Source of the DNA: Ariolimax columbianus
Taxonomy: Eukaryota; Mollusca; Gastropoda; Stylommatophora; Arionidae
Length of the DNA stretch: 64,000 nt
Direction of reading: 5' to 3'
NCBI GenBank assembly: GCA_036924085.1
Contig: JAVGWX010000002.1
Span: 91,304,871-91,368,870 of the forward strand
Positions within the stretch are counted from its first letter, which is position 1. Each line of letters begins with the position of its first letter. This document shows positions 54,431-64,000 of this stretch, piece by piece. The translations under genes and the position numbers were made by a program. The notes beneath the pieces were generated by a model. The model saw only the letters and a list, made by a program, of their open reading frames with translations. It had not been told where the DNA came from and did no database searches.

Positions 54431-54734
54431 CCAGACGTTTGTGTCTTCTACCCGTAAAGGGAATCGAACTTGGTACATTCGCAGTGAGAACCTAGCGCTT
54501 TACCGCTCTGCTACTCAGAGACTTCGATAGCAGAACCCTGGAGATATACATGAAATAACCGTATCTTATCATTTCTTCTACATATGATTTTGAACGGTAT
54601 GAGCCGATTCAATATTTTAATGTGTCGTCTGTGTGGCTGGTTTTATTTTGATTTCATGCATCAGTGATGTGAGGTAAGGCGCTTGCCTCTCAAAAAACGA
54701 ACGAACGATAGCGAAGAACAATAAATAAAAGGGA

Positions 54735-54995
54735 AATGAAGTCCTACAGCAGACGTAACTGCTGGTCAGGACTGAAGTGTTAGAGACTTCAGCATACTAA
54801 GCCTCGGCGTGTGAGGTAGGGTGGGCAGTTCCCTTATTCGCTGCTTTTTCGTTTTCCGAACCGTAAGTCAGGTACATACCCATTTACAGATGGGTTGACT
54901 AGAGCTGCTGGTAGTGGAAGTTGAACCCCGTACCTTTGCCATGAAAAACGAGTGCTCTCCCGCTGCGTTAATCAGAGAAACAATGGGTGCTCGAA
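54735..54995 (-). mobile_element. SINE-70, full single-tail copy
   Basis: Plus strand AGTCCTACAGCAGACGTAAC, TTAGAGACTTCAGCATACTA, GTGTGAGGTAGGGTGGGCAG, ATGGGTTGACTAGAGCTGC, TTGAACCCCGTACC. The closest single-copy relative of the 70-bp satellite. Confidence 0.85.
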
Positions 54996-54999
54996 TCTC

Positions 55000-55255
55000 G
55001 CACAAGCGTCCCATGATCCTACAAGAGAAGGTTTAGGGGTTGTCGATGAGATTGTGTCCCTCTACCTTTGAAGACGGACGGTAAACTCGGAGATTCCGTA
55101 TACATGATCTGCACGTAAAAGATCCATTGGCAGTTACAAATTGAAAAAAGCAGCTCTCAAAGTTGCTGGTCGGACAAAAATATTCAGAAATGAACTAAAT
55201 CCCTACTCAAACCGCAAAGCAGGGAGCAGAGATCGCGCTAACAAGCATGTGTGGC
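55000..55255. other. unassigned, possibly SINE 3' sequence
   Basis: Includes CCGTATACATGATCTGCACG and AAAGATCCATTGGCAG, repeat-like but unmatched elsewhere in the window. Confidence 0.35.
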
Positions 55256-55257
55256 AT

Positions 55258-55480
55258 ATTTGGGAAAGTGGTGTTAGGCCCATATGTGGCCTGACAAACG
55301 GCCGCCTTTGAATTCCAAGATTGGTCTAGTTGCCAATATTAGTGGATGGATATACCTCAGGATCCGTTTTTCGCTCGGAAAACTCCGGTACGAACCGGTT
55401 ACCGAACCCATAACGCTCGGCTTGAAAACCAGTGCACTAACCACTGCTCTACCTCGGCTGCTATGTCAGGGGATAAACTC
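55258..55480 (-). mobile_element. SINE-47, tRNA-headed single-unit copy
   Basis: On minus: A-box-like GGTAGAGCAGTGGTTAGTG, B-box-like TGGGTTCGGTAACC, and near the 3' end ATATGGGCCTAACACC, the core of the 47-bp unit. Shows the tRNA head missing from the expanded copy. Confidence 0.75.
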
Positions 55481-55499
55481 GATCAAAAAAATGTTCGTC

Positions 55500-55565
55500 G
55501 TTAACTATCTTCAGTTGTCTCAACTAGCACGTCTTACCACTAGACCAAGATAGCTGAGGACATGA
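55500..55565 (-). mobile_element. tRNA-like SINE head fragment
   Basis: Minus strand TATCTTGGTCTAGTGGTAAG resembles a tRNA A box; no complete element follows. Confidence 0.4.
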
Positions 55566-55694
55566 TCGAGCAGTTGATGATAGCGCAAATCGTTCTTACT
55601 TGAACATAATTAAAGCGCAAGATTCAGTCTCACAGACGATTGCAAACATTTCTCCAACCTGAGTCAAACGGCGACTATTTTTGTGGATTCAACC

Positions 55695-55935
55695 CTTTGG
55701 TGAAGGTAAAGGTCGTCATATGCATAGACGTTGCCGTTGTAGAGGAAGTGTTACAGACTTCATTGCACTGGACCATACCTTACTAACGAGGTGGACCAAG
55801 CATAGCACAATCACCTGGAGGACCCCGGTCCATCTTCATCAGAAAGCTAGGGATGTGAAAAACTCTACATCAACCCGCGACTTAACGTCCTTTTTAAGGC
55901 GGAAAAAAGAGAAGTCCTACTCCTTGTGGTCATTC
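55695..55935 (+). mobile_element. SINE-70 tail joined to SINE-38 3' body
   Basis: GGTAAAGGTCGTCATATGC...GTGTTACAGACTTCATTGC is a SINE-70-type tail. CCAAGCATAGCACAATCACC to GACTTAACGTCCTTTTTAAG is the SINE-38 3' body. Either an insertion junction or a chimeric SINE. Confidence 0.6.
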
Positions 55936-55970
55936 AAAAACAACAACAACAACAACAATAACAGCAGCAA
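55936..55970. repeat. (CAA)n microsatellite
   Basis: AACAACAACAACAACAA directly at the 3' end of the SINE body; a similar (CAA)n ends the copy at 58.9 kb. Confidence 0.9.
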
Positions 55971-56385
55971 GGAGGAAGCGCTCTTCTTTAATCCCACGTA
56001 CAATCCTCAACGATAGTTGTACATTCCCTCACTGCGATGTTGTTCATTCTATTCTTACGGATCCAACAGCATCTTGGCTCTCACCTTCAGGCTCAATGCC
56101 ACGTAGTGGTATATGCACGCGTTTGTTAATTGTAGTATAGTGCCATACAAAGTGTTTAATTTATCTGATCCCGAAGTAAGAATCATTTTCCTAACATCGT
56201 TTAGCGCCAAGCTCCCAATGTGATGATGATCAGCTGTTTGATATGGGTGTGTACACAGCTGGCACCTTGTATTGTGTTGTGCCTGGATTCTGTGGTTGGT
56301 CGATAAATCTTCTCAATCTCAATAGGCGTTGCCTAGTAGATTATCTGGTTACTGTCACCGGAATCCATCTGCCTTCCTCGCACGT
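55971..56385. other. unassigned stretch
   Basis: No recognised family. Confidence 0.4.
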
Positions 56386-56387
56386 GC

Positions 56388-56520
56388 AGGAGAGCCTGTG
56401 GTCGAGAGGTAAGACAGTCGCCTCTCAAAGCGATGAATGGAAACGGTTGGCGATCGAATCCCCGAAGTTTCAAGCGACCACTTGCCTCAAGGGAGGTGGA
56501 ACCAGAGTGCATGCATCAAG
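56388..56520 (+). mobile_element. SINE head resembling a class II tRNA
   Basis: GAGCCTGTGGTCGAGAGGTA (A box), CGCCTCTCAAAGCG (anticodon-arm-like), a long variable-arm-like stretch and GGCGATCGAATCCCCG (B box). Not a tRNA gene: no closing acceptor stem was found. Confidence 0.6.
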
Positions 56521-56729
56521 AATTACCTCCAGTCGTCTCGAATTGTGTATCGCCACTGGTCCAATGTAGCTCAGGACCAGAAAGTGAGGTTGATGACCAG
56601 CGTAGTTCAGTCCTCACTATATTCCAAATACAGCGCAAGTTTCGTCATCAAGACAAAAACGTCTGAAAATGTCGTCATTCCCTGTTGCGATGGACAACTA
56701 ACACTACATAATCCTGGGCACACTGTATC

Positions 56730-56770
56730 TCTTTCTCTAGCTCTCTCTCTCTCTCACTCTCTCTCTCTAT
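56730..56770. repeat. (CT)n microsatellite
   Basis: TCTCTCTCTCTCTC with interruptions. Confidence 0.9.
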
Positions 56771-56891
56771 ATATCTATTCAGCTGTCTTCGAATTCTACT
56801 CCACTAGTTTAATCTTACAATTTCTAAACCTCTATCCATCAATTTTTTTTTAAACAACAACTATGACGTCATTCCAATTAACATGGTTCAC

Positions 56892-56894
<3 letters not shown>

Positions 56895-56925
<31 letters not shown>
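56895..56925. repeat. (GT)n microsatellite
   Basis: About 14 uninterrupted GT units. Confidence 0.95.
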
Positions 56926-56926
<1 letters not shown>

Positions 56927-57115
56927 GTTTGTTAAGCGGGTAAAAGACTGTATGGAAGAAAAGACGGATGGATTACTGAATGATGGGTATGTAGAGATAT
57001 TTACAGAAAAAGGCTTACATGGACCCAGTATTGAATTAGCAAACAGCTGGTAGATGTGCTTCTGGCAGTATATATATATATAGCCGACTGGATTGTTTGA
57101 CATTTGAATGCCTGT

Positions 57116-57470
57116 ATGGGATCAAGATGCTGCAGTGGTCAGCGACCCATTGCTGACTGCTAGCATCAGGGCCAGCGAACCATAGCTGCCAAGACCCTTC
57201 TACACCTCCACGTAGTGATCCTGGATAACAGCCTGCAGTAGGGCAGACTGGCTAAGGAGAAGGGATCGAAGAGAGAATGATAACCCGGTACTCAAAAAAT
57301 GCTTGCTGAAGTCGGATGTGATGGACCTAAAGGTGCAAATATCGCAGCCAAGCTGTAAATTACGACACAACGCATTCCGTTCTCTAGACTACATTCTGCT
57401 ACAAAGCCCTTTCGGGGTTTGGTAGCGGGAGATTGAGAACAACCGAAGAAGAAGAAAAAGAAGAAGAATA
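57116..57470 (+). mobile_element. SINE-GAA, most complete copy
   Basis: ATGGGATCAAGATGCTGCAG, the 33-bp segment at 57140-57172 plus a partial second one (GGGCCAGCGAACCATAGCT), CCTCCACGTAGTGATCCTGG, GGAGAAGGGATCGAAGAGAG, the core, GATTGAGAACAACCGAAGAA and a GAA-type tail. No clear tRNA A/B boxes, though GGGATCGAAG is loosely B-box-like. Confidence 0.93.
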
Positions 57471-58115
57471 CCTGTATGCGCAATTTTAAGGATCGATGGT
57501 TGAATCAATACATGGATTAGATATATGAGTGATAGGATGAGTGGATAATTGGATATATTAACAGACAAACGAACATAGCCATGAACGAATAGACGAATGA
57601 AACGATTAATGGATGGATTGATATATGAACGCAATAAAGTCCCAAACAGATCATTGGAATGACTTATGTGATAAACGGACCGAGATATCGATAATTGGTT
57701 ATCCCTATAACACATTGGAACCAATATAATCAACTAAAAATTAGATCAGCCAGCCTTGCTGAAACATTTCCACCACTATAAAAGCTAAAAAGAAGTTCAC
57801 TGTTTCATGATTCTTTTTTAAATCTAAGTTGTAATTCCGATTCCGTTAAATTGTTCACGTAATATCGTTTCGCTGCTCATTGATCAGCGTGCCATTCATT
57901 AGTTATCGCCTCACCCGTGGTGAAATCAATGAGGGGGCACGGCTAAGCCGCGCTAGGAAACCGGCTTGATTAGAGCGAGGTCAGCGGGCAGTAGCCAGCC
58001 TGCCGGAGAGGAGGTTTTTTTTTTGTCTCCTACATTTTTAACTTGCATAGTTGCAGGTTAGAGAGGTCGTTCTGTGATGTTTTATGAGTTTTTTTTGTAT
58101 TTTACTTTGGTTGCG
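57471..58115. other. unassigned stretch
   Basis: GATA/GGAT-rich low-complexity sequence at 57500-57640, then a GC-richer patch (57930-58010) of unknown nature with a T9 run. Confidence 0.4.
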
Positions 58116-58119
58116 GAAC

Positions 58120-58205
58120 ATGGAGTGGAGCGAGTAGACTGATTGCTGGGATGAGAGCGAAGTTCTGCCAAAGACATGCTACATGGTGACGATGATGACG
58201 TGAAC
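58120..58205 (+). mobile_element. LINE-R 3' tip, ATG-tailed family
   Basis: GGGATGAGAGCGAAGTTCTG and CATGCTACATGGTGACGATG match the end of 39140-39495. Short and decayed. Confidence 0.55.
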
Positions 58206-58560
58206 CGGCAAAAGAAATGAGTTGGATTCTATTCTTTTCAAAACTTAACTTGGATAAACGTCTTTATACTGTTTTAGAAGACGCAGCAGAGTCTGTATAC
58301 AACCAGTTTCTTTTGCTTCATTTGATCTAAAAATACCTGTGCCCATCCAATTGATTCTTGAATGCATTAATTGGCCATGCCTCCGTTATTTCCCGAGGCA
58401 ATGCATTCAAGAATTCACCACTGTCTGACCCCAAAAAATATTTCATAATATCTAATCTGGACATTTTTTAAATGTAGCTCCTAATGTAGCTCCTAATACA
58501 CCGTGTCATGATGATAGATTTCGTGGTTTAATTTTGGTAGAGAGAATGGTTTTTAACTTA
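58206..58560. other. unassigned stretch
   Basis: Nothing recognised. Confidence 0.4.
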
Positions 58561-58589
58561 TTCACAGGGGAGGAAGACTACTGTCTAGT

Positions 58590-58917
58590 CAGACACAACA
58601 TACTGGTCAGACATTTTGGTCAGGGTCAGATCAAACATACTGGCCAAGACTCTCACCTCGACTTCCTCGTAGTGAAAACGGGCTCTTTTCATGACAGGCT
58701 GGCTAGCGAGGTAAGGGATTGACGTGATCCCCGCAGTAGTGAGCGATTCGTAAATGAAGCCAAGTATAGCACAATCGCCTGGAGGACCCCGGTTCACCTT
58801 CAGCTACACGCTCGGGATGTAAGAAATGCTGCGACAAACTGCCCCTTAACGTCCTTTTCGGGACGCACGAAAGAGTAATCCTACTCATTGTGGGCACCAA
58901 ACAACAACAACAACCAT
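58590..58917 (+). mobile_element. SINE-38, unexpanded copy
   Basis: ACAACATACTGGTCAGACAT, GTCAGGGTCAGATCAAACAT (about 1.3 units of the 38-bp type), GGCTGGCTAGCGAGGTAAGG, AAGTATAGCACAATCGCCTG, CTTAACGTCCTTTTCGGGAC and a (CAA)n end. The tRNA head is lost. Confidence 0.8.
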
Positions 58918-58959
58918 TCATTCACAGTTTGACCAGTTGTCACAGCAATAAATGAGACA

Positions 58960-59545
58960 GGTCGAATAGTATCAGAGTGCCTAAAACACAGCCTCACACA
59001 GAAAATATATCCCATAATTAGTTTAGCACCACCCGAGATCCAACAAAGAGTCGCAGCAGAAGTCGAACGAGAAAAACAGGACCGCGACCCAAGACATGCA
59101 ATGTTTGGACATCAGGTACAGAGAGCAAGACTCAAATCCAGATATAGCTTTCTAAAAATCAATAAAGCCGATACAGACGAGCCCAGAATGCCATCGTATC
59201 CAGAGATGGCACGAATTGATACAGGTCCCAGAGATGGAACTTCAGGAGGAACCTACCCCCAGACATTATCTACCATACACAACATGGAAGTCGGTGAACA
59301 GACTCCGAGCTGGTGTTTCACCGTGCAAGAGGAATATGAAACGATGGGAATGCACAGATGATGACATATGTGATTGTGGCGCAATACAGGACCAAGACCA
59401 CCTGATGACTTGCCCCAAACCTCCAGGAAACATGCAATAGGAGCGACATTGGGGCCAAATAACAAGGCAATTCATGTCGCTGAATACTGGATGCATACTG
59501 TATGACGTGGCGCTTGGTCAGGGGAAGTAAGTAACTCATTCAGTC
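58960..59545 (+). mobile_element. LINE-J C-terminal remnant, copy 2
   Basis: Reads YPIISLAPPEIQQRVAAEVE, MFGHQVQRARLKSRYSFLKI, then shifted WKSVNRLRAGVSPCKRNMKR and DICDCGAIQDQDHLMTCPKP (Cys-x-Cys-x7-His-x3-Cys). Blocks match 3770-4330 minus in order. Frameshifted and truncated. Confidence 0.82.
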
Positions 59546-59835
59546 CGGAATATTTAAATTTCTGTACACATTTTTAAAAAAAATGTAAAACTGCTGATAT
59601 AAAGAATACATTTATCAGTTCAGGAAAAGTTGTTGTTGAAGTACTTCCATATACAATTATAGTAATAGTTCAAGCCAAAATATCGGCTCGGTGGCATTGC
59701 TAGGATGTTTGCAAGGCAGTATATCGGCTCTACGAATTGAACCTGTTTATACAAATATTCTCAACTCCTTTTTTGTTCCTCTCTATCCGGGATATTTTTG
59801 GCATTCTACTAAACATCAAATGAAAGAAAATAAGA
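59546..59835. other. unassigned stretch
   Basis: AT-rich; TATCGGCTC occurs twice. No family recognised. Confidence 0.4.
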
Positions 59836-60495
59836 TGACCGCGCCTTAATGGCTGCGCTCTCGACTCCTTCTGGTGTTTGTGTCGTTTTCTGATGTTTGG
59901 CGGTTCCTGTTCAGATTATAATTCACAACTCCTTTACCAGGTGGTATCAATGACTTTATTATGTAGAATTTATGTGCTTTCGATCGGTTATCCCGTTTGC
60001 TATGCTGCATTTCATGCCTGGCTCAAGCAATGGGAAACCAGTCCGTGACGGAGTTCAACGTCCTCGCTTAACTGTACACCAGAATTCAGTCCAGGTTATC
60101 ACCACTAAAGGACCTTCCTGCTTGGACTGAAGCCTCGTTCCTCCTACCCGCCCCTCTATCCACCGGAGGTTACACGATACCTCTTCCAACCTCGTATTCT
60201 CAGCACAGCAAGGGTCACGCTGACTAATTGGTGGACACAATCTAGTAGTCTCAGCGGCAGGACACAGAAAAACAAAAGAGTCAGACACGGACAGACACGG
60301 AAAGCCTGACACAAACATTGGTTTAACACACTCCTCGCGGTCCTCATCCCAAGGCAGCGGAGTGCTCGGATGCACCTGGGGAATCTGTAGAGATTTCATT
60401 CGACACGCTACGCATGAACACAGCCTCAGCAGTTGGACATGGTAGTTGTACATCGACGCAACGGCCTCTGACGCCTACGCGAACAATATTTTCAT
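59836..60495 (-). mobile_element. 650-bp dispersed repeat, copy 2 (possible solo LTR)
   Basis: Collinear with 25050-25705. Strand follows the LTR-like reading (TGTTCGCG start on minus, AATAAAGTC inside). No coding frame. Confidence 0.7.
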
Positions 60496-60699
60496 TACAA
60501 AGCACTTCATTTCGAATTTTCTTTTTGCAATTGTTTTGGGACCATAATGTTGCAGGCAACTATTGCCACAGATAAAATACATGTCGTTAACAGTTGCGTC
60601 TTATCTTCTTGCTTGCGCCAGACCATACATGTTTCATCTGCATTAGTTTATATACGGCAACTGGAAACCTGCGACTAATTTATTGCGAGCAGTGATCAG

Positions 60700-61140
60700 A
60701 CTTGTTGATCATAGATTCTTCGTCTTTGCGTTCGGTATCGTATGCTCGTTTTATGCCACTAGATGGGCCGCCTCCATGAATTGACACGTCAGTCGCAGGT
60801 CCTCAATGGTTCCCAACAGTTTGTCTTGTATGTTTCTCTCCTCGGGCCAGGTCTTCTCACGGGAGTCTTGGTGCAGTGGACATGTTTGCAGGATGTGTTC
60901 TGGAGTCTGGGGTTCTCTTTGACGTGTGCATTGTGCAGTCTGTGCTGCTTTCATTTTGTGCATGTGTACATTTAGTCTGCAATGACTTCTTCTGAGGCAG
61001 AAAATTGTGGTATACTGTTTCCTATTCAGTCTATTGATTGGGTCCTGTGGGTATTTACTGTTTGTTCTCTCCATCCACTGTTGTTTATATTTTTTTTGGA
61101 CGTTTGCCTTGACTTCTGGCAGTGACACTGGGTGGGTGAA
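60700..61140 (-). mobile_element. RNase H-type LINE C-terminal fragment
   Basis: A 125-codon minus frame reads LPEVKANVQKKYKQQWMERT, TTIFCLRRSHCRLNVHMHKM, QREPQTPEHILQTCPLHQDS and LLGTIEDLRLTCQFMEAAHL. Same block order as LINE-H (RTGH-like, His...Cys motif, KL-x-G-x-x-x-D-L), with Cys losses in the Cys-x-Cys half. Open but lacks RT and RNase H. Confidence 0.8.
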
Positions 61141-61228
61141 AAATACTTATATTATTTTTCGTTTTCTGATCTGTTCCTGAGAGTCGACCACTGCATTCCA
61201 GGTATACCCATAAGTGTTCGGTAAAAGT

Positions 61229-64000
61229 CAAGGTTTGTCCCATAGTAATTACACTACTGTCGGGGAATGAAGTTGTTAGAGACTTCAGTATACTAAGTCA
61301 AGGTTTGTCCCATAGTAGTTACACTACTGTCGGGGAATGAAGTTGTTAGAGACTTCAGTATACTAAGTCAAGGTTTGTCCCATAGTAGTTACACTACTGT
61401 CGGGGAATGAAGTTGTTAGAGACTTCAGTATACTAAGTCAAGGTTTGTACTATAGTAGTTACACTACTGTCGGGGAATGAAGTTGTTAGAGACTTCAGTA
61501 TACTAAGTCAAGGTTTGTCCCATAGTAGTTACACTACTGTCGGGGAATGAAGTTGTTAAGAGACTTCAGTATAATAAGTCAAGGTTTGTCCCATAGTAGT
61601 TACACTACTGTCGGGGAATGAAGTTGTTAGAGACTTCAGTATACTAAGTCAAGGTTTGTCCCATAGTAGTTACACTACTGTCGGGGAATGAAGTTGTTAA
61701 GAGACTTCAGTATAATAAGTCAAGGTTTGTCCCATAGTAGTTACACTACTGTCGGGGAATGAAGTTGTTAAAGACTTCAGTATACTAAGTCAAGGTTTGT
61801 CCCATAGTATTTACACTACTGTCGGGGAATGAAGTTGTTAGAGACTTCAGTATACTAAGTCAAGGTTTGTCCCATAGTAGTTACACTACTGTCGGGGAAT
61901 GAAGTTGTTAAGAGACTTCAGTATAATAAGTCAAGGTTTGTCCCATAGTAGTTACACTACTGTCGGGGAATGAAGTTGTTAGAGACTTCAGTATAATAAG
62001 TCAAGGTTTGTCCCATAGTAGTTACACTACTGTCGGGGAATGAAGTTGTTAGAGACTTCAGTATAATAAGTCAAGGTTTGTCCCATAGTAGTTACACTAC
62101 TGTCGGGGAATGAAGTTGTTACAGACTTCAGTATAATAAGTCAAGGTTTGTCCCATAGTAGTTACACTACTGTCGGGGAATGAAGTTGTTAGAGACTTCA
62201 GTATAATAAGTCAAGGTTTGTCCCATAGTAGTTACACTACTGTCGGGGAATGAAGTTGTTAGAGACTTCAGTATAATAAGTCAAGGTTTGTCCCATAGTA
62301 GTTACACTACTGTCGGGGAATGAAGTTGTTAGAGACTTCAGTACAATAAGTCAAGGTCTGTCCCATAGTAGTTACACTACTGTCGGGGAATGAAGTTGTT
62401 AGAGACTTCAGTATAATAAGTCAAGGTTTGTCCCATAGTAGTTACACTACTGTCGGGGAATGAAGTTGTTTGAGACTTCAGTATAATAAGTCAAGGTTTG
62501 TCCCATAGTCGTTACACTACTGTCGGGGAATGAAGTTGTTAGAGACTTCAGTAAAATAAGTCAAGGTTTGTCCCATAGTAGTTACACTACTGTCGGGGAA
62601 TGAAGTTGTTAGAGACTTCAGTATAATAAGTCAAGGTTTGTCCCATAGTAGTTACACTACTGTCGGGGAATGAAGTTGTTAGAGACTTCAGTATAATAAG
62701 TCAAGGTTTGTCCCATAGTAGTTACACTACTGTCGGGGAATGAAGTTGTTAGAGACTTCAGTATAATAAGTCAAGGTTTGTCCCATAGTAGTTACACTAC
62801 TGTCGGGGAATGAAGTTGTGACAGACTTCAGTATAATAAGTCAAGGTTTGTCCCATAGTAGTTACACTACTGTCGGGGAATGAAGTTGTTAAGAGACTTC
62901 AGTATAATAAGTCAAGGTTTGTCCCATAGTAGTTACACTACTGTCGGGGAATGAAGTTGTTAGAGACTTCAGTATACTAAGTCAAGGTTTGTCCCATAGT
63001 AGTTACACTACTGTCGGGGAATGAAGTTGTTAGAGACTTAAGTATACTAAGTCAAGGTTTGTCCCATAGTAGTTACACTACTGTCGGGGAATGAAGTTGT
63101 TAGAGACTTCAGTATACTAAGTCAAGGTTTGTCCCATAGTAGTTACACTACTGTCGGGGAATGAAGTTGTTAGAGACTTAAGTATACTAAGTCAAGGTTT
63201 GTCCCATAGTAGTTACACTACTGTCGGGGAATGAAGTTGTTAAGAGACTTCAGTATAATAAGTCAAGGTTTGTCCCATAGTAGTTACACTACTGTCGGGG
63301 AATGAAGTTGTTAGAGACTTCAGTATACTAAGTCAAGATTTGTCCCATAGTAGTTACACTACTGTCGGGGAATGAAGTTGTTAAGAGACTTCAGTATAAT
63401 AAGTCAAGGTTTGTCCCATAGTAGTTACACTACTGTCGGGGAATGAAGTTGTTAGAGACTTCAGTATAATAAGTCAAGGTTTGTCCCATAGTAGTTACAC
63501 TACTGTCGGGGAATGAAGTTGTTAGAGACTTCAGTATAATAAGTCAAAGTTTGTCCCATAGTCGTTACACTACTGTCGGGGAATGAAGTTGTTAGAGACT
63601 TCAGTATAATAAGTCAAGGTTTGTCTCATAGTAGTTACACTACTGTCGGGGAATGAAGTTGTTAGAGACTTCAGTATAATAAGTCAAGGTTTGTCCCATA
63701 GTAGTTACACTATTGTCGGGGAATGAAGTTGTTAGAGACTTCAGTATAATAAGTCAAGGTTTGTCCCATAGTATTTACACTGCTGTCGGGGAATGAAGTT
63801 GTTAGAGACTTCAGTATAATAAGTCAAGGTTTGTCCCATAGTAGGTACACTACTGTCGGGGAATGAAGTTGTTACAGACTTCAGTATAATAAGTCAAGGT
63901 TTGTCCCATAGTAGTTACACTACTGTCGGGGAATGAAGTTGTTAGAGACTTCAGTATAATAAGTCAAGGTTTGTCCCATAGTAGTTACACTACTGTCGGA
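61229..64000. repeat. 70-bp satellite, about 39 units, continues past the edge
   Basis: Unit: CAAGGTTTGTCCCATAGTAG, TTACACTACTGTCGGGGAAT, GAAGTTGTTAGAGACTTCAG, TATACTAAGT. Variants: 71-bp units (TTAAGAGAC), GTATAATAA instead of GTATACTAA and rarer CTTAAGTATAC. The unit equals the tail segment of SINE-70. Confidence 0.98.

Larger units (their letters stand above)
50960..54530 (-). mobile_element. SINE-38, expanded and interrupted copy
   Basis: Read on minus: tRNA head 54525-54450 (GTAGCAGAGCGGTAAAGCG; AAGTTCGATTCCC), then a 38-bp array (54430-53883 and 51552-51210) split by a LINE-H, then the 3' body 51180-50960 (AAGCATAGCACAACCGCCTG...CACTTAACGCCGTTTTCAGG). The unexpanded body and 3' end are at 58590-58905 and 55790-55930 on plus. 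Without array and LINE the element would be a few hundred bases. Confidence 0.82.

Noticed and set aside
56388..56480. Possible tRNA gene of the Ser/Leu type
   Set aside because: A and B boxes are present, but no acceptor stem or terminator closes it; better explained as a SINE head.

Overview
The window looks like animal (metazoan) nuclear DNA. I see no dense or operon-like gene packing. One exon-sized open frame with a textbook splice acceptor and a poly(A) signal codes for a C2H2 zinc-finger protein (36314-37715, minus). Almost everything else is transposable-element debris and tandem repeats. Abundant non-LTR retrotransposon remnants (RTE/CR1-like, Jockey-like and RNase H-bearing I/Nimb-like), tRNA-headed SINEs, a mariner and a hAT MITE, and long (GAA)n and (CTAT)n tracts fit a lophotrochozoan, most likely a mollusc and perhaps a gastropod. 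That placement is inference, not demonstrated.

Local names used below. LINE-H: RNase H-bearing non-LTR element whose 3' tail is (GAA)n. LINE-R: RTE/CR1-like elements ending in a Gly-Arg-Pro-Arg tract, several families. LINE-J: Jockey-like. SINE-GAA: about 340-bp element ending in (GAA)n, about 14 copies. SINE-V: 258-270 bp, tRNA-headed, three copies. SINE-70, SINE-47, SINE-38, SINE-34, SINE-25: short elements named by the length of the tandem unit that one copy has spawned.

Layout. 0-10 kb: 47-bp array seeded in SINE-47, polypyrimidine tract, LINE-R and LINE-J fragments, AT-rich spacer, a 45-base almost pure G tract, 34-bp and 24-bp arrays. 10-24 kb: a chain of LINE-R and LINE-H 3' ends with nested SINE-V, LINE-H and hAT insertions and an 82-bp duplication inside an RNase H coding segment. 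24-35 kb: SINE-70 copies, an unclassified 650-bp repeat, a mariner-type element and 25-bp and 53-bp arrays. 35-38 kb: the zinc-finger exon. 38-46 kb: LINE-R copies, one split by a second mariner-type element, then a large compound microsatellite. 46-55 kb: SINEs, the 33-bp array in SINE-GAA and a 38-bp array in SINE-38, itself split by the longest reverse-transcriptase remnant in the window. 55-64 kb: SINEs, a second 650-bp repeat copy and a 70-bp satellite that runs off the right edge.

The most striking point is repeated several times: a short segment of a dispersed element, present once or about 1.5 times in sister copies within this same window, has expanded in one copy into a tandem array (47, 34, 33, 38 and 70 bp clearly; 25 bp probably; 82 bp inside a LINE). 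The window also holds at least six nested insertions with readable target-site duplications, giving a relative-age stratigraphy. Apart from the zinc-finger exon, no intact protein gene was recognised.
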